From Viola odorata (taxonomy: Eukaryota; Streptophyta; Magnoliopsida; Malpighiales; Violaceae): a DNA stretch of 64,000 nucleotides. Every line of letters begins with the position of its first letter. Position 1 is the stretch's first letter. The DNA is taken from positions 17,406,407 through 17,470,406 of the forward strand of contig OY829539.1 of assembly GCA_963691705.1 (NCBI GenBank), written 5' to 3'. Shown here piece by piece: positions 22,180 through 31,440 of the stretch. Position numbers and translations under genes: made by a program. Under the pieces are notes generated by a model. That model had not been told where the DNA came from. It made no database searches and saw only the letters and a program-made list of their open reading frames with translations.

Positions 22180-22640
22180 ATAATTTGCAGAAAGTAGAGA
22201 GTTGATATTTACGAAAAATAAAACAATTGATATTTGCAGAAAATAAAGCAGTTGATATTTGCGGAAGGATTTCCAGCAGTTGTGCGAAAAATTAAAGCAG
22301 TTGATATTGCGGAAAATAAAACAATTGATATTTGCAGAAAATAAAACAGTTGATATTGCGGAAGGATTTCCAGCAGTTTTGCGAAAAATTAAAGCAGTTG
22401 ATATTGCGGAAATTAAAGTGCGACCGTCCATGTAGGCGGTAAAAATAAATAACTGAATTTTTAAATTGCAGAAAATAAAGTGCGGAAATTTAAAGTGCTT
22501 AGAATTAAAACAGTTGATAAGTGCAGAAAATTTAAACAGTTGATAAGTGCAGAAAATTAAACAGTTGATAAGTGCAGAAAATTAAACAGTTGATAAGTGC
22601 AGAAAATTAAACAGTTGATAAGTGCAGAAAATTAAACAGT
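22180..22640. repeat. CAGTTGATA-type short repeats inside the Ogre-like LTR
   Basis: Many copies of CAGTTGATAT(T)TGCGGAAAATAAAA-like units, followed by a regular 24-bp unit (ACAGTTGATAAGTGCAGAAA plus ATTA) in five copies. The other LTR has four copies (39075-39185), which explains 24 of the 25 bp by which the LTRs differ in length. Confidence 0.9.
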
Positions 22641-23298
22641 TGATAATACGAGAAATTAACGTACGATGCGTACGAATTATTTTTACGAAAAACTTGCCAT
22701 TTGAAATTTTGGAAAGAATTAAAAATCGGAGGGACCTAATTGAAAACTTTGAAAACTTGGGAGGGGTGGGCCAAAACGGCGCCGTGTGATGAATAGGCAT
22801 GGCACTATTCATCACCCCCTCCCTTGGTCGCCGGAGCTACTGCCGGCGACCCAACTCCGGCCACACTTGGCCGTTTTGAAAAATGGACGTACCGAAATGT
22901 TCGTCTCTTCGACGACTTTCCGACCGTATAAACCTCGATTTTTAGTTTGACTCGTACAAAATTTAATTTCAAAAAAACGACCGAACCGTTAATTATCGAA
23001 AACTAATTAATTCGAACAATCTAGCCAACGATTTTCAAAATTGAAAGCATGTATTTAATCTACATTACGTATGTGAATTAATAGCACAAAAACAATCAAT
23101 TTATTTGCTCAAAATCAAGCCAAACGAAATTAAAGAAAACTTGCGCAGAAAAACCGAAGATGAGCTAGAGAGAGAAAGCTCACGTTTCAAACTTTGAACT
23201 GGACGATTGTCGCTCAATATGAGCAAGCTGATCAAGAGGGAGAAGGAGCAAGGGTTTCTTGCGATTTTGGTGCCGTTTTTACGTTGAATGGGAGCTCC

Positions 23299-23306
23299 TA
23301 TTTATA
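23299..23306 (-). promoter_or_regulatory. TATA box in Ogre-like 3' LTR
   Basis: TATAAATA on the minus strand within CTCCTATAAATAGGAGCTCC. The same box is in the 5' LTR at 39838-39845. Confidence 0.6.
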
Positions 23307-23532
23307 GGAGAAAATCGCGTGGAGGAGAGGGAGAAGGAGCTGCGCGTGGTGGTGTTGTTCACGCTGGCGGGGCTACGGCCGTGAGGTGGCTAGGCTAGGG
23401 GCGTTGTGATGATGGCCGAGGGGACAGGTAACGGCCGAGGGGACGGGAGCGAGCAGCTCGGTGGCTCGCTCCCCTGTTCACGCACGTCCATGGCCGTTCG
23501 CGTGTGCCATGCACCATGCCCCTTTAATTTGT

Positions 23533-23581
23533 CAACCGTTGATCTGGTTGACTTTTCTTGAGTTGACCAGATCAACGGTTG
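23533..23581. repeat. Inverted repeat (16-bp arms) in LTR U3
   Basis: CAACCGTTGATCTGGT and its exact reverse complement ACCAGATCAACGGTTG, separated by 17 nt. TTGAC (W-box core) occurs twice across the inner edges. Identical in the other LTR (40072-40120). Confidence 0.9.
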
Positions 23582-24287
23582 TGATTAAAATGCCCTTTAA
23601 TTTATTTAAATGGGCTCGAGCTGAGTCCTGCGAGCAAACGCTCGGACTTTTCGATCCGAGGGTACCAGCGCGTAGAGAAAAATATGACGGTTTTAACCGT
23701 ATACAGCGAAGCATGAAAATTTCGCGTTTGACGCGTTTATTTTCGCGTTCAAAAGCGCGAAACGCGGGAACGGAAAAATAAAAACGTTACGCCGAAAATT
23801 ACACGAAACGTTGTATACCGTTGCGAGCAGAAAAAAAGCTAGCAACTAGTTGATGGAAAACATTTAAAAGTCAGGCTGTGGTTCGAGTAGACTTACTCGG
23901 GTCCAATAAAAGCTCGAATAAAAATATTAATAAAATAATAAAAATACTAAAAAATGCGCTAAAACCCTAAAAATCCTAAAATTCATGAGATGACCAAAAA
24001 TGCAGAAAAACTAGCATACGACTGCCGGATAGTCTAAAACGTGATTTTTTAGGCTAAAAATAATATTAATAATAATAATGAAAATGCATGCCGAAAAATT
24101 GAAAAATGCGATTTCGAAAGCTGACGATGCTAACGACGATGCAAAAATGCAACGAAACACCTAAAAATGCTAGCGATAGTAAACTAACTACAGATGACTG
24201 TAAATCAAGTAAAAATGACAGTAAATTAAATAAATGACAGAAATGCTAAAATTGATTAAAAATGGCGTCAAAATTTGGGTATCAACA

Positions 24288-24302
24288 GTTGCCCCCTCTT
24301 TA
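24288..24302 (-). promoter_or_regulatory. Polypurine tract of Ogre-like element
   Basis: On the minus strand AAAGAGGGGGCAAC lies directly before the 3' LTR start TGTTGATACCC. This is the expected plus-strand primer site. Confidence 0.75.
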
Positions 24303-24379
24303 CTGTCTTATCGAAGGATTTGATAAGCAGTAAAGACAGCCGCCCCTATATATATCCGAATTTTGGCGACACAACAGGT

Positions 24380-25370
24380 CTTACCTCAAACCTACAGTGA
24401 TGATGTCGCTCTGGGAGGAGGTAGTTTGATTGATGCTACCACTGGGGGTAAAAGGTGATTACTTGCCATCACTCTGGGAGGAGGAGATTGATTGCTGTCA
24501 CTCTAGGAGGAGGAAATTGCTGTTGTCATCACTAGGGATTAACAGGTGATTGCTTGATGTCGCTCTGGGAGGAGGAGATAGGTTGTTGATCCTGCAAAGA
24601 TATAAGCTTAGATCTACTCGGGTATTGAGAGAAACATAAGTTGCAGGAAGTGTAAATGATGACTACTCTGCAAGGGATGAAAAGTGATTTTACGACAACG
24701 TAAATGACGACTCCACTGGGGGGTCTGACACGCAACAGACGTTGCCTAGGGAGGATGACGCGCTATTCGTAGATGTACGAACGCTTCGCCCTAATGATGT
24801 CAACTCTAAGAGGAAGAAAATAATTATGCAGAAATGTAGAATTATGTGAAGGATATCACTCTGAGAGGGGAAGAAATGCTAAAGCTGAAAAAGGTAGATC
24901 TACGCTATGTTGTCACTCTGGGAGGAGAAGAAACGCTACGCTGGAAGCTACACTATGCTGTCACTCTGGGAGGAGGAGAATGCTATGCTGAAATCAAAAG
25001 AACGTCGATTCCCGTAGGAGACGACGCGAAATGCGGAAACTTAAACTAAGGTCACTCTGGGAGGAGGAGATGCTGTGCTGGAAGCTAAACTATGCTGTCA
25101 CTCTGGGAGGAGAAGATGCTATGCTGAAATTTAAAGAACGTCGATTCCCGTAGGAGACGACGCGAAATGCGGAAATTTAAACTAAGGTCACTCTGGGAGG
25201 AGAAGATGCTATGCTGGAAATTAAACTATGCTGTCACTCTGGGAGGAGAAGATGCTATGCTGGAAATTAAACTATGCTGTCACTTTGGGAGGAGAAGATG
25301 CTATGCTGGAAATTAAACTATGCTGTCACTCTGGGAGGAGAAGAATGCTAATGCTAGCGGCCTTGATACG
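24380..25370 (-). repeat. Tandem repeats in the Ogre-like 3' region (CACTCTGGGAGGAG)
   Basis: Irregular units of about 45-60 bp, each with GTCACTCTGGGAGGAG and often ATGCTATGCTGGAAATTAAACTATG. Two copies of an inserted block with ACGTCGATTCCCGTAGGAGACGACG lie near 24990 and 25140. The array sits between the integrase remnant and the 3' LTR, the same position as the unrelated arrays of Tat-1 and Tat-2. Confidence 0.88.
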
Positions 25371-25684
25371 AATCTAGAATGCGTCTGCGTCCTGCTCAGG
25401 AGGTAACGACCCCAAGGACAAGACTTTCCCACGATTTGCAGCCGTAAGTAGTCCTCACCTGATATTAGTGTTTGCACTCACGCTCTGAAACAAGGCTAAG
25501 TATTTTTACACTCATAAAGATGCTGCTAACATGATACATAATTTACAGTTCGCAATGTCAATCCGAGTGAATAGACTTCGAATGAAGATGCACATGCATG
25601 GGCGTTCTAATAATCGATGGGACTTTTACGGAAAAGAATGAAGGGACATGAAAAGTCCGGAAAGGAGTTTGTTTTGGGAACAGA

Positions 25685-25835
25685 TTGCTTTTGATGAGTG
25701 ATGCTTTGTTGATTGACCCTGATGTGGGCGATGTTTTGCTGATTGGCCCTGATGTGGGCGATGTTTTGCTGATTGGCCCTGATGTGGGCGATGTTTTGCT
25801 GATTAGCCCTGATGTGGGCGATGTTTTGCTGGGGA
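25685..25835. repeat. 30-bp tandem repeat
   Basis: Four to five nearly perfect units of GATTGGCCCTGATGTGGGCG followed by ATGTTTTGCT. The long plus-strand ORF through it is a by-product of a repeat whose length is a multiple of three. Confidence 0.9.
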
Positions 25836-25919
25836 TGTCATTTTCCCGTCGGCCAGGGGCCCTTTTCTCGAGTCTTCATTGGGGAGCGTCGTCGCTGCTT
25901 TGCGGTTCGCTGCTTGCGG

Positions 25920-26095
25920 TGTGTCGAGTGGGGCCTTGGGCCTTTCCTGGGGAAGGATGCTTCGAGATTTCTCGAGTTGGCCTTGGGCCTTTTTGCTCGA
26001 GTTCACTGGGGAAGGTTGCTTTGAGATTTCTCGAGTTGGCCTTGGGCCTTTTTACTCGAGTTCACTGGGGAAAGTTTTCTTCGAGATTTCTCGAA
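25920..26095. repeat. About 60-bp tandem repeat
   Basis: Three units containing GAGATTTCTCGAGTTGGCCT, then TGGGCCTTTTTGCTCGAGTT and CACTGGGGAAGG. Part of the non-coding 3' region of the Ogre-like element. Confidence 0.85.
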
Positions 26096-26164
26096 CTGAG
26101 TCGTCCCCGGGCTGTGCTTGCTTTGTCTCTTCGATTGTTTGTTATTCTTCGAAGGTCTCTGAGC

Positions 26165-26272
26165 ATTTCTTTTTTCTTTTCTTTTCCCTTTTTCCTCTCT
26201 TTTTTTTTCTCTCTTGTCTCTCCCTTTTTTTTCTTTTCTTTTTTTCTTCTTCCCCTTTTTTTTTGATTTGAT
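26165..26272 (-). other. Purine-rich tract (minus strand), CT-rich on plus
   Basis: More than 100 bp almost free of purines on the plus strand. On the element's sense strand it is a long A/G run. It lies far upstream of the true polypurine tract. Confidence 0.7.
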
Positions 26273-28526
26273 CTTGAAATGCAACAGAGCAGAGCAAGCA
26301 CGGCCTTCGTCTTGATCTCTTCCCCTTCTGTCTCGAGGCCTCGGCCTTCGTAGTTGCTGCTTCTTCGGTGATAGTCCTTAGCGATCTCCTGGCGCCCTTT
26401 TCAGTCTCCTTCGTCGTGAACTTGAACTTGGCGTGCTTTTACTTCCGGCTGGCAATTTTAGCTGAAACTGCTCTTTGGCTCCCGGGGTATGAGTGATATT
26501 GTTGGTTTGGGGAGTGATGACATACATGGTGGAAAGAGTAAAGAAACGAAAAAAGTGGAGAAAATCGTAAAAGTCCCATGTCATTTTATAGCTATCCCAT
26601 GTCTAATTGCGCATGTACCCTGGATATTATACGAACTCAACTAGCATCTAGTCAGGCCCTTACGCTCATGAAAGATACGCCGCGATGGCTCGAAAATGCT
26701 TACCGGGATTTGTTTGTGACTGCTTACGTCGGAACAAACCGCGGATATAAGAGCAAACAGGTAATATCATGCATGGCACGTAATTTGGATAGATGCTTGA
26801 TTTAACAGAGGGATTGAATATTTCTGACCTATGCGATGCATGAAAATGCCTATAAGAGCAGTATGCTTTTGTTTTAGCCGGGCTAAAGAGGGATTTTGAT
26901 CGATTTTTTTGATTTTTGATTGATTGAGGGTTTGATTGCTCAATGGTTTGATTGCTAGAAGACTTGATTGCTAGATGTGGGGGATGACCTACTTGCAACG
27001 TTCTAATGAGAACCTAAGGTTGCCCCCAGTGGGCCAGACGACCGTACTCGGCTTAAATCTATCAAATCGAGTAAGAATGAAAACAATTTTAAATAAAAGG
27101 GGAAAGAAAGATGGACTCCCCTAAGGTGTGCAGCGGGGCTGCAAGGGCGTCTTCCACGAGCTTCACGCGGATGACAGCGAGATGCTTCCGGTCCCTGTGA
27201 GATGCAGAGGGGACAACAAACAGAGAAATTAATTTAAAACGAAAAAAAGAGATAAGTTCAGGGATTCTCCCTTCTTTTAACTCGGCTTTTCAAGGGTGCC
27301 TATGACGTGGTCCCCGGTTCCGGGATGCTTCGCTTCGGTGTGCTGATTGGTTTCTTTTTCAGCTGCTTTATGGGAACCGCTGATCCCGGTCGAAGGGAAA
27401 ATGGGATCCGCACTGGGTATACTTGCTTACCGGCCCTTGCTAGACCTTTGTTGATGGGCTTAGTGATTGCTTGGGGATAAAGGGGAAAACCCTCCGTTCC
27501 CGTAATGTGCAGCGGGGCTGCAAGGGCACATGCTTACCGTCCTTATGCGGGCATCGAATGGGGGTGACCCAGTTCCTGAAAAAAACGATGCGGCAAGAAC
27601 TAATGAGGAGTAAATGCGAGATGATTTTTGGCAAAAGGAATGTGATTGATAAGTTTTTAAGCTCTCCCTTTTAGACGGGCCACTCGTGGGTCATTGAGCG
27701 TGACTTAGGTCGGATGTCGATTGATGATAGCTTTGTTTTTAGATGTGTTGCTGCAGCTCTCGCCTTGGCGTGGGTGATACTTATAGCCTGGCTGTCTCTC
27801 GATTAAAGGATACACCGTATTGATCATGGTGCGGATGCCGGAACCTTCTTGAACAAGACCGCATTAAGTATGTTGATGGTGACCCCAGGAGGACGACTTT
27901 TTGTCGTGCTTTTCCCAGGAGTTGTTGCCTGTAATGTTGCACTGTGCGACCACGGTGTTTTGGCGATGAGCTCCTCCGAATAGGTGAACGGAGATGGGAG
28001 CCGACTTTGATAGCGTTTCGACGACTTGGCCGGCTTAGGATGAGCTTTGTGACTTTGGTTCAGCATTTAGTCCTTCGAGAACGGTTGTTCGCGATGCCGG
28101 TTGTGCTGGTCGCACTGCAGGAAAAAGAATTTCGCTTTAGATGGCGACAGTTTGCCTTAAAATCTTTCCTGATTTGCTCTTGAAGGTGGCCCGTTGCGGC
28201 CCTCCAAGAGTCGCTACGAGCGGAAGCTCCGTGGTCTTCTCGTGATGCCAAGATGAGACTATACGCCGCTGCAAAACTTAAAATTGATTAGTGGCGTTAG
28301 TCTAAGGGATGCGTCTTACGTCTCGAGCTACTCCTGGGGAGCCATCTATGCCATGCCTCCTTTTGTCATCTCACACGTTTAACGAAAGAGGATAACAAAG
28401 TTTTAAAATCATACGCATCTCCTGAAAAAAAACTTGTTTTATTAATTTCAGAACAAACGTTTGTATTAGATTGTCATGATAAAACCCTATGTCGCTGATC
28501 TGGCCGAACGTGTAACCCGTGACACT
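26273..28526. other. Non-coding 3' region of Ogre-like element
   Basis: No coding ORF is supported. One 21-bp direct repeat (GTGCAGCGGGGCTGCAAGGG plus C) occurs near 27126 and 27507. The rest shows nothing I can name. Confidence 0.5.
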
Positions 28527-31440
28527 TCAGGCGTAGTATATCTTGACTGCATCGGCATTCACCGGTCTTAGGAGATCGTCTCCGTCCATGTTGGTTAGCA
28601 TTAGGGCACCCCTTGAGAATGCACTTTTAACTAGATACGGGCCCTCATATTTGGGGGCCCACTTTCCTTGACTGGCCTCCTGATGAGGGAGAATCTTCTT
28701 CAGTACTAAATCCCCAGCCTCGAACTTGCGAGGTCGCACTTTCCTGTCATAAGCGTTGGCCATTCTTTGCTGATATAATTGTGCATGGCAGATAACGGCC
28801 AAGCGCTTTTCGGGAAGGAGGTTCAGCTGCTCGTACCTCACTCTTGCCCAATCTGATTCTTCTACTTCAGACTCTGCCAGGATTCTGAGAGAAGGGATTT
28901 CTATTTCAAGGGGAATTACGGCTTCCATGCCGTAAACTAATGAGTAGGGAGTTGCCCCTGTAGACGTACGGGTTGCTATCCGGCAAAAATGCAGCGCGAA
29001 GGGAAGCCTGTCATGCCAGTCTTTGCGAGTTATTACCACCCTCTAGATGATCTTCTTCAGGCTTTTGTTTGATAGGTTTAAACTCAGGTTTCAATGGGAC
29101 ACGATGCTTGACTATCCCGGGATCAAGTCCTGGCATGTTGGCGTATGACCATGCGAATACATCGGAGTAGTCTTTGAGGAAAGAAATCAATCTTTCTCTC
29201 TGAATTGTGTCCAGGGTAGTTCCGATCTTAACCAGCTTTTGATTCTCGTTGCTTGCCCTCAAGTTTACTTCCAATTCCTCCTGATGAGGGGTTATTTCCT
29301 TTTCTGAACTTTCTAGTAAACGGGTCAGTTCGTCGGAGATTTCGACCTTATCTTCGGTGGTGACGATTTCTTCACCAGTAAAGACATAGGTTTTATCAAG
29401 ACAATCCGAACTAACATTCATCCTAACATTAAAAGTGCGAAAAAAAGAGATGCGTGAAATGAAAATTGCATACATATTTGATTTTTAACAAAAGGGGAAC
29501 ATGAGTTCCTACAAAAATATTTTCGTGAGAAAACGTGCAAAATATATTTTCAAAAGGAGTAATTTCGGAGAGACATCCGAAAGCATGGTGATGGTCCAGT
29601 TGCACACAGACTCCCCTGACTTCTTAACGAAAATGACTGAACCAGACGACGATCCCTCTTCTCCCAGAGTGCAGATACGGAGGTCCGATACCTTGACAGG
29701 ATTTCCATTGATGGTTTCGGCGGCGAAGGGGAACGTAGTCCTGATATGGGGGATTAACATCTTGCCCCCTGGTGCTGACTGCCCAAATAGCTTAGCCAAC
29801 TGCTTTTCTTTCTTTTCTTGGGCAATTCTAACGAAATCGGCTTTGCCAGGTTGGTACCCTAACCCAAAACGGTCTCCGAAGCTCTTCGGAGGCGACCATC
29901 CTTTGGATCCTTGTAGCTTGGCGCCGAGCCATTTTCCCAATTGGAAACTTCCTTCCAGCATTGGTTTAGGGGTGGTTTCGGCTGTCTCAGATTTTGCGGT
30001 TTTGCCCACAAGGGACCCCCCTTGATCCAGTCTGTGTTGACGATTTCGAAGGCTTGGAACGAGCTCTCCAAGGTTTCGGCAGTTTCGATGTAAGGCACGG
30101 AGGCGTGCTTAGCAAAGATCAGGGCCTCTTCTGCCTTTATCGTGACTAAGGCATTATCCTTGACGTACTTGAGGCACTGATGCAGAGAAGAGGGGACTGC
30201 CCCTGCTGAGTGGATCCAAGGTCGTCCTAGTAGCATGCTGTAAGCAGGTTGGATTTCCATGATCTGGAATGTCAGGGCGAAGGTGTGGGGCCCAATGACC
30301 ATGTCCAATTCGAAGTTTCCGATGATCTCTCGAGTGGTGCCATCGAAAGCCCTAGCCATCATTCCGCTAGGTTTCATGTGAGAGAAATCGACCGGTAGTT
30401 GCTCGAGGACGTGCCTGGGCATGACATTCAGCGCGGACCCATTGTCGATGAGGGCCTTAGCTATGACGTGTCCCTTACATTCTACCGTGATGTATAGGGC
30501 CTTGTTGTGATCTTTTCCTGAGGGGTCGATCTCTTCTTCAGAGAAGGAAATGTCGCTGAGGGCCTGAATCCTTCCGACAAGGTTTTCCACCCCTTCTGTA
30601 GTGATATCCTTAGTTACGAAGGCTTGCTTCAAGACTTTCAGGAGAGCTTGGTGATGAGCCTCTGAAGTAAGTATCTTGTTCGATGATGCTGAACTCGCTC
30701 TGTTTCATGATTTTGAGGAACTCAGCCGTCTTGTCCGCGGTTACAGGTTGGCTCAAACCTTGTGTTTCCTCTATCGTTTCCTCGCGAATCACAGGGTTTT
30801 TCCCTTTAGCTTGTCGTTGCTTCTCTACTTCCTCCGAGATGTAACATCTCCCGGTGCGGGTCATGCCCCCGATATGAGAGGTTTCACCGATAGTGGGTCC
30901 TATTGGCGTGACTGTAGGAGGGGTGGTGACTACCGTGTACCCGTAGTCGAATGGGACTGCGTGCAGGTCTCGGCTAGGAGTATTCACAACTAATGTGAAC
31001 ACTACCTTGCGTGGGGTTGTGGAGGTGTCCCCTGTCTGAGCCACATATTCGAAGGAATATGGTGCTGGAGAGTGGTCCCCGATGGCATTGATGGTTCCTC
31101 GGGCTTCTCCTTTAGTTTGGATGACTCCGAATGTGGTGAGTTGCTTGACTTTTTGCCGAAAGAGTCCACAATCCTGGATGTCATGCTTGCTTTCCCCTTG
31201 GCAGAAGAGGCATTGGGCCTGATTATTCCCCGGGAATGGTAGATAAGCGTTGTTAGCTAGAGCGAAGAACAACTCTTCGTTGGGTGTTTCTTCCATTGAA
31301 GGGCGAGGAAAGTTGATTCCTACGGAAGCAATGTCGCCCATCCCCGAATTATGGTGCGGTAGGGGACCCATTGTCACAGCAGGATCCTTTGCTAATCCAT
31401 GGGGCGAGATTCGCCCTTGTTTAGTTAGGTGCTCGACCTT
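28527..31440 (-). pseudogene. Ogre-like pro-pol remnant with RT, RNase H and integrase core deleted
   Basis: Read from 31440 down. First comes a second Cys/His module (CLFCQGESKHDIQDC), after a single TAA (31441-31443) that separates it from gag. Next is a shift and a small gap near 30640-30690. The aspartic protease follows (ALIDNGSALNVMP; LLGRPWIHSAG), then a Gly-rich patch (GLGYQPGK) of the kind found after Ogre protease. A probable intron acceptor (AATGTTAG) lies near 29425; Ogre elements are known to have an intron between protease and RT. The RT lead-in stops after FKPIKQK near 29060, and the frame jumps directly to the integrase end (KDWHDRLPFAL, TGATPYSLVYGMEAV, GPYLVKSAF) up to 28527. 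All RT, RNase H and integrase catalytic motifs are absent. Confidence 0.9.

Larger units (their letters stand above)
20367..24287 (-). repeat. Ogre-like 3' LTR
   Basis: 3921 bp, TGTTGATACCC to GGGGGCGCGACA on the minus strand. It contains a TATAAATA box (23299-23306), a 16-bp-arm hairpin (23533-23581), about sixteen 54-60-bp tandem units (21280-22170) and five 24-bp units (22511-22640). The GGTCTGGACCCCAGAC stretch near 20560 lies in the part conserved in Ogre-type LTRs. ORFs inside are not supported as genes. Confidence 0.93.

Noticed and set aside
25685..26266. 193-aa plus-strand ORF with LLIGPDVGDV repeats
   Set aside because: Produced by 30-bp and 60-bp tandem repeats and a CT-rich tract in the non-coding 3' region of a minus-strand element.
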